Shown: positions 36,480 through 46,841, counted from the stretch's first letter. The stretch is 64,000 bases of DNA from Candidatus Vicinibacter proximus (GCA_016713905.1 JADJOE010000001.1:492501-556500); one strand, 5' to 3'. Numbers and translations are program-made. The notes: a model not told the origin generated them from the letters alone.

Positions 36480-39400
36480 TTGGGTATTCGTGGAATAAAA
36501 TGTTTAAAAACATTGGCGGCCATAATTAGTTTGTTGGCTATTTCATGGACGTCTACACTTTATGGTCAGGGAACTTGTTGTTGTGGCACCCCAAAATTGA
36601 TAGACTTTCAGGGATTGGATTTTGAATTTGATCCTTACCCTGCACCAGCAGGTTATATTCCCTACATTGCAGGAAGTTCATTTGGTCCATGGATTGTTAC
36701 GCAGGGTGCTGTGGATCATGGAGACAAGGATTATTGTGGCGTTCTCGCTGCAGGAAATCCCAACGGAGCTTCTGCCTTTGTGGATTTGTTTGGTTCGCCA
36801 TCCACAGGAAGCATTGCAGGAACCATGATTTACCCTTTAACAGGTTTAACACCGGGGTATATTTACACTATAGAATTTTGGTATGCAACCTTCACTTCCA
36901 ACGGAAGCTTTTCTGCCAATTTAAAAGTAGCCAACGGGGCATGGTTAGATGTCAACTGGACTGCAAATAATCCAGGAAGTGCCGTTTGGCTTAAAAAATC
37001 CTATAATTTCACGGCCAACGCAACCAGTGCGACACTTGCACTCAAGGACACTGGTCCAAGTTCGTCCACTTATCAAATAGGGATGTTGATGGATGATATT
37101 AAGATTTTTGAATGTGCCGTTGATTTGGAAAAACCTGTGGTAGAAAATCCTCAAGAAGACCTGGAAGTAGCCTGTGAAAAGGATGTTCCTCTAGTTCCAA
37201 ACTTACTTATCTCTGATAATTGCGACGCTAATCCTCAGGTTACATTTAAGGAATCCAAAGAAAATACGGGCCCATGCAGTAAAAAATTGACCAGAACATG
37301 GATGGTTAGAGATGCTTGTGGGAATATAAACGAAGAGATCCAAACCATTGACATTATTGACCGGAATCCACCTCAATTCACGTCCCTTCCTGTCAATTTA
37401 AGGGTTCATTGCCATCAAGATGTGCTTAAAGAATTCAATGACTGGATCCGAAACAATGGTCAATCTGCAGCTGCAGATGATTGTGGTAATGTAAGTTGGA
37501 AAACTTCATTTGAACGAACACCCCATAAATTTTGTGACAGTGTAAAAGTTGAATTTACAGCGGTAGATGATTGTGGACTGGAAAATTCAGAAACAGGATA
37601 TTTTATTGTTCAGGATACAATGGCAATTGGCTTTTCAAAAAAACCGGAGAATAAAAATCTCAGCTGTGTTCCTGAAGTCAGGGATTCTCTTTCAAATTGG
37701 TTAATAAATTATGGTTTTTCCAGTGCAGCGAAGGGTTGTGATACAGCAATCTGGAGTCATAATTTTAATGGAGATTCAACGAAAAATCCTTTGCATGTTA
37801 CTTTTTATGTAAGAGATCGTTGTGGGCATGTAGACAGCAGTACGGCAATATTTAGTTACAGAGGTAAGAGTGATACTATCCATCACATCAGTTATTCTTG
37901 TGCTTTCCCAAAAAATTCAATAGACACTATCAAATATTCAGTCCTTGCATGTGACAGCATTGTAATTTTAGAAAAGATAAAACTTGAAGCAGATACTGTA
38001 TTCATTGAAGAAAATACTTGCGATCCTAACCAAAAATTATCTGACACCCTGTGGCTTACAAACATGCATGGATGTGATTCTTTGATTTTTTATCAGTATA
38101 TTTTGCAACCCACTTCTAAGACGCTCATTAAAAATTATGATTGTTCGTTGCAAAAATATTCAACCGACACAATAAGTTGGTCCGGACAGTATTGTGATTC
38201 GCTTGTGATCATAGAAAATATACCTTTAAGGAATGACAGCATATTCATCCAGAACACGAGTTGCGATTCATCAGAAGTAGGGCAGACTATTGAATATTTT
38301 AAAAATGAATATGGTTGTGACAGCATCGTTGTTCTTAGTACAACATTCATTGTACAGCAAATTACCCAAATAACAAAAAATGAATGCGGACTTTTAGTGG
38401 ATTACATAGATACAGTAAGAATTAGTACTGGTCACTGTGACAGCCTTGTAATTACAAGACATCTTGCATTATCTCTGGATAGTATTTTAATTACCAGAAA
38501 CACATGCGATCCGCTTATGGTAGGTCAGTTTACCCAAAGATTTTCTAATCAATATGGGTGTGATAGTGTAGTGATTGAATTGGTTAATTTAAAGCCAACG
38601 GATTCAATTTTTCTGTATGAGAAAACCTGTACATTATCTAATGCTGGAAAGCGCATCATTAAATTTTCTAATCAATTTGGTTGCGACAGTATTGTGCTTG
38701 TTGATACCAAGTTTATTCCATCAGATACCTCACGCATCATTCAGCACACCTGTGATCTAAAGAATGCAGGAATGGATACCATTATTTATACAACCACAAT
38801 ATGTGACAGTGTTGTGTTTTTTGAAAGGAGATTCAAAGCTGCGGATACAACGTTTACTGATCAGTTTAGTTGTGATGCATTCAAGATTGGAATAGATACA
38901 TTTCTGCTGCAGAACCAGACAGGATGTGACAGTATGATTTTTGTCCGTACTATTTACAGATCATTACAACTCAACTATTTGTTGGATTCCATTCAATGTC
39001 ACAATCAAAGTGATGGAAGGCTTCTACTCACAAATGATTCAACTTTCAGTATGCCGTTCGAATTTTACCTGAATCAAAAAAATTCACAAACCTATTGGAA
39101 GTCCAACATCTTGCACCGGGAGATTATGAAGTTTTTTTGAAGGATGGAAAGGGATGCATAACCGATACAGTAAGATTTACTTTATTGAACCCTGAGGCTC
39201 TGATTACAGAACTGGGAGCAGATCTCGAAGTAGAAAAAGGAACCATTGTAAAACTTACTTTACAGTCTAATAAGAAACTTACAAACATCTACTGGCAACC
39301 CAACAAATACAGTAATTGTACAATATGCGATGAGATTGATTTTGTAGCTGATCAGGACAGCTGGATTTATACGTTAAGCATAGATGAACGAAATTGTAGC

Positions 39401-39724
39401 AGTTTGGATTCGGTTTTTATTCGTGTTAAAGATATTGAAGAATTTTATGTACCTAGTTTAATTTCACCCAATGGAGATCAAGTAAATGATCATTTTTATA
39501 TCCTTGGTCCAGATAAAGGCAGGGTTGAAAAATTAGTAATTTATGACCGGTGGGGCACTAAGGTTTTTGAGGTTGTGGACATTCCCGTTAATCAACCTTT
39601 ACTTGGGTGGAATGGAAACTACCAATTCCAGCCTTTGAATCCGGGTGTTTATGTTTTTTATGCAAGAATAAAAACTGACAATAGGATACTTGAGTTGAGC
39701 GGTGATTTTACATTGCTTAGGTGA
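36480..39724 (+). CDS. Giant T9SS type B (gliding-motility type) adhesin, frameshifted
   Basis: The first piece runs from a TTG start (36480) through a signal peptide ('TLAAIISLLAISWTSTLYGQ'), a lectin/PA14-like beta domain (about 25-215), HYR-like domains (about 220-460) and nine Cys-paired repeats (37885-38950). It stops at 39140. Adding one A to the A7 run at 39076-39082 joins it to the second frame, 'VQHLAPGDYEVFLKDGKGC', and the C-terminal gliding motility domain ('SPNGDQVNDHFYI', 'IYDRWGTKVFE', 'GWNGNYQFQPLNPGVYVFY'). The repaired protein is about 1081 residues, cell-surface, probably adhesive. An ATG two codons inside the signal region, MFKTLAAII, would be in frame if one A of the run near 36507 were removed, so the true start may differ. 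Confidence 0.82.
37885..38950 (+). repeat. Nine tandem Cys-paired protein repeats of about 39 codons
   Basis: The encoded units share the pattern Cys, 15-18 residues, then GCDS or CDS followed by a hydrophobic triplet. Examples are 'NTCDPLMVGQF...GCDSVVI' and 'KTCTLSNAGK...GCDSIVL'. Odd and even units alternate between 'xxCDS' and 'GCDS' endings. The two Cys per unit could form one disulfide each outside the cell. Confidence 0.75.
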
Positions 39725-39773
39725 TAAAGGGCTTTCCGTATAATATTTTAGAAATTTATTTCTTCTTAAATAA

Positions 39774-41825
39774 TCACCAGATATTCACCCGAACACTATC
39801 CGGCCTCCACATCTTCATACCTTCTTTGATTTGGAAAGCATCATAGAATTCAGGAATATTAGTAAACGGACCGATCACACGTAAGTGTGTGGGTGAATGC
39901 ACATCTGTGAGTACTCTGGAGGCTATCTCCTCCGGTCTGGTATGACCAAGCCATCCAAGGGCATATCCCAGAAAATATCTTTGTATAGGAAGCAGCCCGT
40001 TTAAGGATTGGTTTGATTTATATTGAGCAGTTTTCTTAAATGCATCCAAAGCAAGTACAATTCCACCAAGGTCTGCAATATTCTCTCCCAATGTTGCCTT
40101 ACCGTTGATGTGGAGACTGTCGAGGACAGTATAATCATTAAATTGATTGATCATTTTTTGTGCATGTTCATTGAAGCGTTCTTCATCTTCAGTGCTCCAC
40201 CAATTGTTTAAATTTCCAAATTCATCAAATTTTCTTCCTTCATCATCAAATCCATGTGTGATCTCATGTCCAATTGTAGAAGCGCCTGCATATCCATAAA
40301 CCAGTGCATCATCCAATTCTTCATCTCTATACCCCGGAACAGTAAATATCGCAGCGGGTAACACGATTTCATTATTGGAAGGGTTATAGTAGGCGTTGTA
40401 AGTCTGTGGGGTCATGTCCCATTCTGTGCGGTCTACAGGTTTATAAAGTTTTTTGATTTGTTGGGAATACCACCATTTTTTAGCATTCATTACGTTTTCA
40501 CAGTATGAATTTTTTGCAATCTGCATTGTGCTAAAATCTTTCCATTGGTCAGGATAGCCTACTTTTTTATTCATGGATTGTAGTTTTGTCAAAGCTTTTG
40601 CCTTGGTTTCCTGACTCATCCATTCCAGATTTCGGATATGTTCAGCAAAAGAGGTTTTGACTTCTTCTACCATATTTTCATATCTTTTCTTTGCCTGTGG
40701 ACTAAAATATTCTTTTACAAATTCTCGGCCCAATAATTCGCCAATTGAATTTTCTACTTCATTAAGCGCTCTTTTCCAGCGAGGTTTCTGAACTTCAGCC
40801 CCACTCATAAGCTTACCATAGAATAAGAAATTCTGGTCATTTATCTCTTTGGATAGAGTGTGGGCAAAAGTGTTGATCAAATTCCATCGAAGGTAAGCTC
40901 TCCAATGATCAAGAGGTAAAGTGGTCAACAATCCATTAAGTGTTTTGAAAAATTCTGGTTGCCCAACGATACAAGAATCCACTTTAATTTCTGCAGTTTC
41001 CAACCATTCAGTCCAGTTGATGCCCGGGGTAAGCATCTTAAATTTTGTAATGGAATAAGGATTGTAATTGGCATGTGGATCACGCAGATCTTCCAGTTTT
41101 CTAGAGGATTTTGCCAGTGCTGTTTCAAGGGAAAGGATTTGTTCTGCGTCACGAATAGATTGCTCTTGTGTTCTACCAAGAAGTTGGAGCATGACAGAAA
41201 TATGATGAGGATATTCCTTTCTGATGGTGGAGGTTCGAGTATCTGTGTTGAAATAATAATCCCTATTTGGAAGACCAAGTCCTCCCTGATTCAAATAGAG
41301 CGCCATTTGATCACTTTTTTTAAGATCCTGGGTTGCGTATAGACTGAAAGCTGGTTCAGACCCCAACATGTGAAATTCTGCAATCATCTTCAACAATTGC
41401 GGCACCGATTGGATGGTATCGATTCTGCCCAGCAAGGGTTTTAGTGGCTTTGTTCCCAGCTCATCTGCCCGTAAAGAATCCATTGCCATGGTCCAGAAAT
41501 CACCAATCATTTTAGCGTTGTGGTCACTATGAGTACCGGAGGCCGCCTCTTCGCAGATAATTCTCAATCTGGTGTAATTTTCATTAACTACGAGGTTGGC
41601 TATACCCCATCGACTTTCCTCAGGAGGGATTGGATTGTTTTTGATCCACGTCCCGTTTGCAAAGGAAAAAATGTCCTCTCCGGGTATTACACTGGTATCC
41701 ATATTTGAAACGAGAATATCTGGTTTTTGGTAAGTCCTGTGGGTTTCTTGTTTACAGGAATTAAGCAGAAGAATTAAAACCAAGGCTGCTGTAAGAAATT
41801 TTAAAAAATTATTTTTATTGAGCAT
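39774..41825 (-). CDS. M13 family metallopeptidase (neprilysin/PepO-like) lipoprotein
   Basis: I place the start at ATG 41823-41825, giving MLNKNNFLKFLTAALVLILL and a lipobox 'LLNSC' (683 residues). The frame to 41996 adds 57 basic, aromatic residues that lie upstream of the promoter. The M13 N-terminal domain (about 45-420) is followed by the zinc motif 'GHEITHGFDDEGRKFD', the third ligand in 'GENIADLGG' and the C-terminal 'RPDSVRVNIW', all typical. Oligopeptidase acting on small extracytoplasmic peptides. Monocistronic. Confidence 0.9.
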   Translation of the reverse strand: MLNKNNFLKFLTAALVLILLLNSCKQETHRTYQKPDILVSNMDTSVIPGEDIFSFANGTWIKNNPIPPEESRWGIANLVVNENYTRLRIICEEAASGTHSDHNAKMIGDFWTMAMDSLRADELGTKPLKPLLGRIDTIQSVPQLLKMIAEFHMLGSEPAFSLYATQDLKKSDQMALYLNQGGLGLPNRDYYFNTDTRTSTIRKEYPHHISVMLQLLGRTQEQSIRDAEQILSLETALAKSSRKLEDLRDPHANYNPYSITKFKMLTPGINWTEWLETAEIKVDSCIVGQPEFFKTLNGLLTTLPLDHWRAYLRWNLINTFAHTLSKEINDQNFLFYGKLMSGAEVQKPRWKRALNEVENSIGELLGREFVKEYFSPQAKKRYENMVEEVKTSFAEHIRNLEWMSQETKAKALTKLQSMNKKVGYPDQWKDFSTMQIAKNSYCENVMNAKKWWYSQQIKKLYKPVDRTEWDMTPQTYNAYYNPSNNEIVLPAAIFTVPGYRDEELDDALVYGYAGASTIGHEITHGFDDEGRKFDEFGNLNNWWSTEDEERFNEHAQKMINQFNDYTVLDSLHINGKATLGENIADLGGIVLALDAFKKTAQYKSNQSLNGLLPIQRYFLGYALGWLGHTRPEEIASRVLTDVHSPTHLRVIGPFTNIPEFYDAFQIKEGMKMWRPDSVRVNIW

Positions 41826-41883
41826 AAATTCAATTATTCCAGATGCAAGGTAAGGATTGAAATTAAAGAATTTAAATTTAATC

Positions 41884-41917
41884 CAAACATAAAGTTTAGC
41901 AGGAAGTCTTAAAACAA
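41884..41917 (-). promoter_or_regulatory. Probable promoter of the M13 peptidase
   Basis: On the minus strand, TTG (41915-41917), a slightly long 23-nt spacer, and TATGTTTG (41884-41891). Transcription would start near 41879, giving a leader of about 50 nt to the start at 41825. Confidence 0.45.
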
Positions 41918-42304
41918 TTTGGAATTTTATGAATGGCGGTTTAAGGTGCTTCAAATGGAAATGGTATGGAATAAATTTGTTGAGAATAGCATACAATTTT
42001 TTATAAAAATTTGCAATTCGCAGAAAAATTGTTAAGAATATTTATTGACAAAGTCGGAAGGAAAAGAATATTATGTTGGATTGCTTTCACAATTTGTAAT
42101 GGAGCAATTTCAATTACCCATACTTTTTAAATGGATAGAATTGGCTAAACCAATTTCAAAAAAAAATTATAGTAATTGTAGTTTAATATGAAATAAATAA
42201 GTCCTTTAAATTTGGAAAATTGAATAGACAATTTTAGAACTAAAAAGAAGTATTCAAGCAATAATACTTGCAGGTATAAAACATTTTAACTTAAAGATGC
42301 AAAC
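41918..42304. other. Intergenic region without identified gene
   Basis: This AT-rich stretch has no coding frame, tRNA, strong hairpin or repeat that I can see. Confidence 0.4.
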
Positions 42305-43087
42305 TTAGTTAAAAAAATTCTTGATCACTTCCACCATTTTAACTGGTTGGTCAGCGTGTATCCAGTGTCCTGCATTTTCAACGGTCACAAATTCTGATTC
42401 GGGAAAATATATCTTAATTTCTTTGCAATCTTCTTTGGATACATAGGATGATTTGGAACCGAGTACGAAGCAGACAGGTTTAAAAATTCTGTGATCGGGA
42501 AAAAGGGATTCATTGATGGATGCGTAATTTTTATAGATTGCATGGAGATTAAGTTTCCATTCAAATTTTTGATCTTGTTTTCTGTCCAGATTCTTAAGGA
42601 TAAATTGACGGACACCAAATTCAGGAATGAATGGAAGAAGACCTGCTTCAGCTTCAGATCTTTTGGTGATGTGATCCAGGTCTAGTGAAAACATAGCTTT
42701 AAATATTTCTTCGTGCCCCCCATGATAGGCTTTTATTCCAATGTCTACCACCATTGCTTTATGGATGAGGGATTCGCCGATAGTCAGTAATTTCATCAAA
42801 ACCTTACCGCCCATCGAATGCCCGATCATGTTGACAGTGTGTAATTTATGTTCTTGGATAAACCGGATAAGATCTTCGGCCATTAACTCATAATTCATTT
42901 GTGGATGATGTGGGGACTTACCATGATTCCGTAGATCAATAAGGTAGACAGTATAATATTCTACCAAAGAATTGGCCACAGTCTGCCAATTGTCCAAACT
43001 GCCGAAAAGGCCATGCAGAATCAACAAGGGAGGTCCACTGCCCAGTTTTTTATAATGTAAAGAAATTGTGTTATTCTCTTTCAGCAT
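42305..43087 (-). CDS. Alpha/beta hydrolase (YbfF-like)
   Basis: The start is placed at MLKENNTISLHYK (ATG 43085-43087), as the frame to 43111 adds only MIVKGKNT. The 260 residues have the oxyanion segment 'ILHGLFGSLDNWQ' (about 25-37), the nucleophile elbow 'GHSMGGKVLM' (about 92-101) and the catalytic His in 'ENAGHWIHADQP' near the C-terminus. This matches YbfF-type acyl-CoA/ester hydrolases; substrate unknown. It is divergent from uvrB with overlapping promoters. Confidence 0.88.
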   Translation of the reverse strand: MLKENNTISLHYKKLGSGPPLLILHGLFGSLDNWQTVANSLVEYYTVYLIDLRNHGKSPHHPQMNYELMAEDLIRFIQEHKLHTVNMIGHSMGGKVLMKLLTIGESLIHKAMVVDIGIKAYHGGHEEIFKAMFSLDLDHITKRSEAEAGLLPFIPEFGVRQFILKNLDRKQDQKFEWKLNLHAIYKNYASINESLFPDHRIFKPVCFVLGSKSSYVSKEDCKEIKIYFPESEFVTVENAGHWIHADQPVKMVEVIKNFFN

Positions 43088-43097
43088 GGTATTTTTG
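43066..43097 (+). promoter_or_regulatory. uvrB promoter
   Basis: TTG (43066-43068), a 21-nt spacer and TATTTTTG (43090-43097) match the consensus. The upstream element lies inside the divergent hydrolase gene. A minus-strand -7 box, TAAATTTG (plus CAAATTTA at 43120-43127), faces it from inside uvrB, so the divergent transcripts may overlap at their 5' ends. Confidence 0.6.
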
Positions 43098-43114
43098 CCT
43101 TTTACGATCAATTA

Positions 43115-45142
43115 ATGTCCAAATTTATACTTAATTCAAATTATCAGCCAGCCGGAGATCAGCCTGAGGCAATCAAGCAATTGACCGAGGGAGTTCTAAA
43201 TGAAGAAAAGGCTCAGGTTCTACTTGGTGTGACCGGCTCAGGTAAAACATTTACAATAGCCAATGTAATCGCCAACATTAACAAGCCCACTCTCATTCTA
43301 TCTCATAACAAAACACTAACGGCACAGCTTTATGGGGAATTCAAAGAATTTTTTCCGGACAATGCAGTGGAGTACTTTGTTTCTTATTATGATTACTATC
43401 AGCCTGAAGCTTATGTTTTTGTCACCGACACTTATATAGAAAAGGATCTGGCAATAAATGAGGAGGTAGATAAATTAAGGTTGAAGGCCACTTCTTCTAT
43501 TCTCTCCGGCAGGAGGGATGTAATTGTGGTTGCAACGGTTTCATGCATTTTTGGTATGGGTAACCCTGAAGATTACAAAGCGGGTATTATCCGAATTCAA
43601 AAAGGACAGGTAATTTCAAGGAATGATCTTTTGTATAGGTTGGTGGATAGTTTATACAGCCGTACTGAAGGAGACCTGAATCGAGGGAACTTTCGGGTAA
43701 AAGGGGATACAGTAGATATCAATTTGCCATATGTAGATTTTGGTATTCGCATTCATTTTTTTGGAGATCAGATAGAACAAATTGATGAAATAGAGATAAC
43801 ATCCGGGAAGCGGATCACCAGCTTAGATTTTGCAGCCATTTTTCCTGCGAATCTTTACGTGGCGCCAAAGGATAGATTTAAATCCATTCTAAGACACATA
43901 GAGGACGAATTGGAACAACAGAAAAAGTATTTCGAATCTGAATTGAAATACAGTGAAGCCAAGCGTATTGAAGAGAGAACTCAGTTTGATCTGGAGATGA
44001 TGAGGGAACTTGGTTACTGTTCTGGTATTGAAAATTATTCCAGGTTTTTTGACGGAAGAGCCAAGGGTACCAGACCATTTTGTTTGTTGGATTATTTTCC
44101 GGATGATTATTTGTTAGTAGTGGATGAAAGTCATGTAACCATTCCACAAATCAGAGGGATGTGGGGAGGTGACCGAGCAAGAAAAATGAATTTAGTGCAG
44201 TTTGGATTTAGACTGCCGTCTGCATTGGATAACAGACCTTTAAGTTTTGAAGAATTTGAGCAGCAGATCAATCAGATCATATATGTTAGTGCTACTCCTT
44301 CTGATTATGAGTTGGGGCAAACAGAAGGAATGGTTGTAGAACAGGTAGTAAGACCTACGGGTTTGTTGGATCCACCAATTGAAATAAGGCCTTCCATTAA
44401 TCAAATTGACGATTTGCTGGACGAAATACACAAGCGTAAAGCAAAGAATGAAAGAGTCCTGGTCACTACACTGACTAAAAGAATGTCTGAAGAGCTTGCT
44501 AAATACTTTCAAGGGCTCAATCTACTTTGTAAATATATTCACTCAGAGATTGACACGATGGAGCGGGTTGAAATTCTAAGAGATCTTAGGCTCGGTGATT
44601 TTGATGTGTTAGTGGGGGTTAACTTACTAAGAGAAGGTCTGGACCTTCCGGAAGTATCCTTGGTAGCCATACTGGATGCGGATAAAGAGGGATTTCTAAG
44701 GAGTGACAGATCATTGACTCAAACTGCAGGACGAGCGGCACGGAATGCCAATGGGTTGGTTATTTTTTACGCAGACAAGGTGACAGATTCAATGAGGCGA
44801 ACCATTGAGGAAACAGAACGGCGACGAGCCAAGCAAATGGCTTACAATGAGGAGCACGGAATTATACCAAGGACTCTGAGTAAAACAAGGGAAGAAATCA
44901 TGGCTAAGAGTTCTATTTTAGATCTTAGAGGTAAACAAGCCAATATTTATACCGGACCGGAAGAAGGAGTTATTGCTGCAGATCCGGTAGTGGATTATTT
45001 GAATCGTACACAAATTGAGAAACTCATAACTGAGACAGAAAAGAAAATGAAACAAGCTGCCAAGGATTTAGATTTTGTAACAGCTGCTCAGCATAGAGAT
45101 GAAATGAATCTACTTAAAAAGAAACTTCAGGGACTTGGTTAG
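43115..45142 (+). CDS. uvrB: Excinuclease ABC subunit B (UvrB)
   Basis: The 675 residues show 'QPAGDQPEAIKQL' and Walker A GVTGSGKT (about 39-46), the DNA-wedging beta-hairpin 'YYDYYQPEAYV' (about 93-103), Walker B-like 'VVDESHVT' (about 333-340), helicase motif VI 'QTAGRAARN', and the C-terminal UVR domain for UvrC binding (about 632-667). It takes damaged DNA from UvrA, verifies the lesion and recruits UvrC. Its end overlaps the convergent glycosyltransferase gene by 4 bp. Confidence 0.97.
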   Translation: MSKFILNSNYQPAGDQPEAIKQLTEGVLNEEKAQVLLGVTGSGKTFTIANVIANINKPTLILSHNKTLTAQLYGEFKEFFPDNAVEYFVSYYDYYQPEAYVFVTDTYIEKDLAINEEVDKLRLKATSSILSGRRDVIVVATVSCIFGMGNPEDYKAGIIRIQKGQVISRNDLLYRLVDSLYSRTEGDLNRGNFRVKGDTVDINLPYVDFGIRIHFFGDQIEQIDEIEITSGKRITSLDFAAIFPANLYVAPKDRFKSILRHIEDELEQQKKYFESELKYSEAKRIEERTQFDLEMMRELGYCSGIENYSRFFDGRAKGTRPFCLLDYFPDDYLLVVDESHVTIPQIRGMWGGDRARKMNLVQFGFRLPSALDNRPLSFEEFEQQINQIIYVSATPSDYELGQTEGMVVEQVVRPTGLLDPPIEIRPSINQIDDLLDEIHKRKAKNERVLVTTLTKRMSEELAKYFQGLNLLCKYIHSEIDTMERVEILRDLRLGDFDVLVGVNLLREGLDLPEVSLVAILDADKEGFLRSDRSLTQTAGRAARNANGLVIFYADKVTDSMRRTIEETERRRAKQMAYNEEHGIIPRTLSKTREEIMAKSSILDLRGKQANIYTGPEEGVIAADPVVDYLNRTQIEKLITETEKKMKQAAKDLDFVTAAQHRDEMNLLKKKLQGLG

Positions 45143-46281
45143 ATCTTCCTGTCTTTCCACTCTAGCTTAATTGGTAACCAGGACAGCAGACCCAATACGA
45201 AAAAATAAATGGTATACATAACTTCAATGGGCAGAATCCATTTCAAAATATAACCTCGTTTGAAGAATGAACTGGATTGATGAATAAGGATGAAGTCAAG
45301 CAGGAAATGTATAAACAACAATCCAAGTACAGAATAAAAATAGGTGTATTCTTCCAGTACCAAAGTGATCAATGTAAATGTGAGCAATCCTATTCTGAAT
45401 ACCCAAATGAAGGAAGAAACCAACAACATGTTGAAGGATGAAGAATTTTTCAATTTTCCAGCCCATCTCAATCGCTGGGAGAAAAAGCTCCTAACCGATG
45501 TCGCTCCGATAGTCTGAACAGTTGCCTCTATTGCTTTTAATGGATAAATTTTACCTGAATACTTTTCCTTGACTTTTTGAATAAGAAAAAGATCATCCCC
45601 GGAGGCTATATACTGATTATTGGCATAGGGATCTGTTTCAAGAAAAACCGATTTTTCATAAGCAAGGTTCGCTCCACTACCTAGATAAAATAATCCCGAA
45701 CGTATTCCTGCCAAATGTACCATGAATGAATTGATAAAATCTGCATCTTGGAACAAATTCAATAATGTTTTTTCTTTTTGAATCAGGACTGGAGCAACTA
45801 TTAGTTTGGGTTTAAATTCTTGATAACAAGCGACTATTGTCTGAATCCAGTTCTCGCCATGTATACAATCAGCGTCTGTTGTTATCATTAGATCGCCGGA
45901 GGCATGGCTGATTCCATATGCAATTGCTTTTTTTTTGGAGCCTGTGATGGTAGTCCTTTTATACACACCCAACCGCATCACTCTTAATCGCTGATCCTTG
46001 ATGTTTTCCAGGATCTGAGGTGTATTGTCATCAGACTGATCGTCCACGACAATTAACTCAAATAAATGTGTCGGGTAATTCTGTTTTAAAATGGATTCGG
46101 TACACTGCTGTAAAGAGTCTTCTTCATTTCTCACTGGAACGATCACACTCACTTTAGTAGTAGGAACAAATGAGGGATCTAAATTAAATTCTTTTTGATT
46201 TCGCCAATATACCAAGAAGACGAAGCAAAGGATTAGATAAATAAAAGTAAGGAAAGCAACAGAAATGAAAAATATCAGCAC
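45139..46281 (-). CDS. Membrane-bound family 2 glycosyltransferase
   Basis: The 380 residues start with a membrane helix (about 5-25). A GT-A domain follows: 'KVSVIVPVRNEEDSL' (about 42-56), 'DDQSDDNTP', 'TTDADC' metal site and the 'QRLRWAGK' (QxxRW) motif. Three more membrane helices (about 285-370) complete it. This layout matches processive or lipid-linked GT2 enzymes (hyaluronan synthase/IcaA-like). It follows the 167-aa membrane gene by 9 bp. Product unknown. Confidence 0.85.
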   Translation of the reverse strand: MLIFFISVAFLTFIYLILCFVFLVYWRNQKEFNLDPSFVPTTKVSVIVPVRNEEDSLQQCTESILKQNYPTHLFELIVVDDQSDDNTPQILENIKDQRLRVMRLGVYKRTTITGSKKKAIAYGISHASGDLMITTDADCIHGENWIQTIVACYQEFKPKLIVAPVLIQKEKTLLNLFQDADFINSFMVHLAGIRSGLFYLGSGANLAYEKSVFLETDPYANNQYIASGDDLFLIQKVKEKYSGKIYPLKAIEATVQTIGATSVRSFFSQRLRWAGKLKNSSSFNMLLVSSFIWVFRIGLLTFTLITLVLEEYTYFYSVLGLLFIHFLLDFILIHQSSSFFKRGYILKWILPIEVMYTIYFFVLGLLSWLPIKLEWKDRKI

Positions 46282-46290
46282 AAGTTAAGT

Positions 46291-46770
46291 TTATTCAAAT
46301 AAATCGTCGTAGCCTGACAAAGCTTTTTCCTTTTCAGCTGACTTTTTATTTAAATCCATGGAACCTGAATTCTGGTCCATCACTTCTTCGTAAGCTGTGT
46401 ATTTTTCTTCGAATGCATGGTCGGAAGATTCCGGTTGCATTACCCCAAAATTCTTATAGGCCCAAGCTTTAAAAATTAATCCAATAGAAACCAGAGGTAG
46501 TCCAATGAGTTGAAGTCCAATGTGCAATAAGCCACCAATAAAACTGACTTTAAAGGTCTGGAGTATAATTTTAATGTGGTTACCGACGACACGAGGATAG
46601 ATAACAACAGCAGCCAACAGGAAAACTGGTGATAGGAAAAACAGTATTCTATAAACGTGATAAAACAAATATAAGAAAACAGCAACAAATGCAAGTAGCA
46701 CGAGCGTGCCTACAACCCTTTGGTAAAGGTTTTTGTCTGAATTAAATGTATAAGTTTTATTCTGGATCAT
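46291..46770 (-). CDS. Hypothetical membrane protein (159 aa)
   Basis: The start is set at MIQNKTYTFN (ATG 46768-46770). The frame to 46794 begins upstream of the promoter box at 46781-46788. Two or three hydrophobic helices (about 20-60 and 75-105, 'LVLLAFVAVFLYLFYHVYRI', 'GLLHIGLQLIGLPLVSIGLI') precede an acidic soluble tail. No family is recognised. It precedes the membrane glycosyltransferase by 9 bp and may work with it. Confidence 0.65.
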   Translation of the reverse strand: MIQNKTYTFNSDKNLYQRVVGTLVLLAFVAVFLYLFYHVYRILFFLSPVFLLAAVVIYPRVVGNHIKIILQTFKVSFIGGLLHIGLQLIGLPLVSIGLIFKAWAYKNFGVMQPESSDHAFEEKYTAYEEVMDQNSGSMDLNKKSAEKEKALSGYDDLFE

Positions 46771-46780
46771 GTTCGTCAAG

Positions 46781-46788
46781 CAAATATA
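46781..46788 (-). promoter_or_regulatory. Probable -7 box upstream of the membrane protein
   Basis: On the minus strand TATATTTG matches TAnnTTTG exactly. No TTG lies at the expected distance. It would start transcription about 6 nt before the ATG at 46770. Confidence 0.35.
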
Positions 46789-46841
46789 GCACAAAATTAT
46801 GCATTAAAATAATAAATAATATGTTAATATTGAATATTAAC

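Noticed and set aside
41826..41996. N-terminal extension of the M13 peptidase
   Set aside because: It adds 57 residues before a perfect lipoprotein signal and lies across the promoter, so it is not translated as part of the gene.
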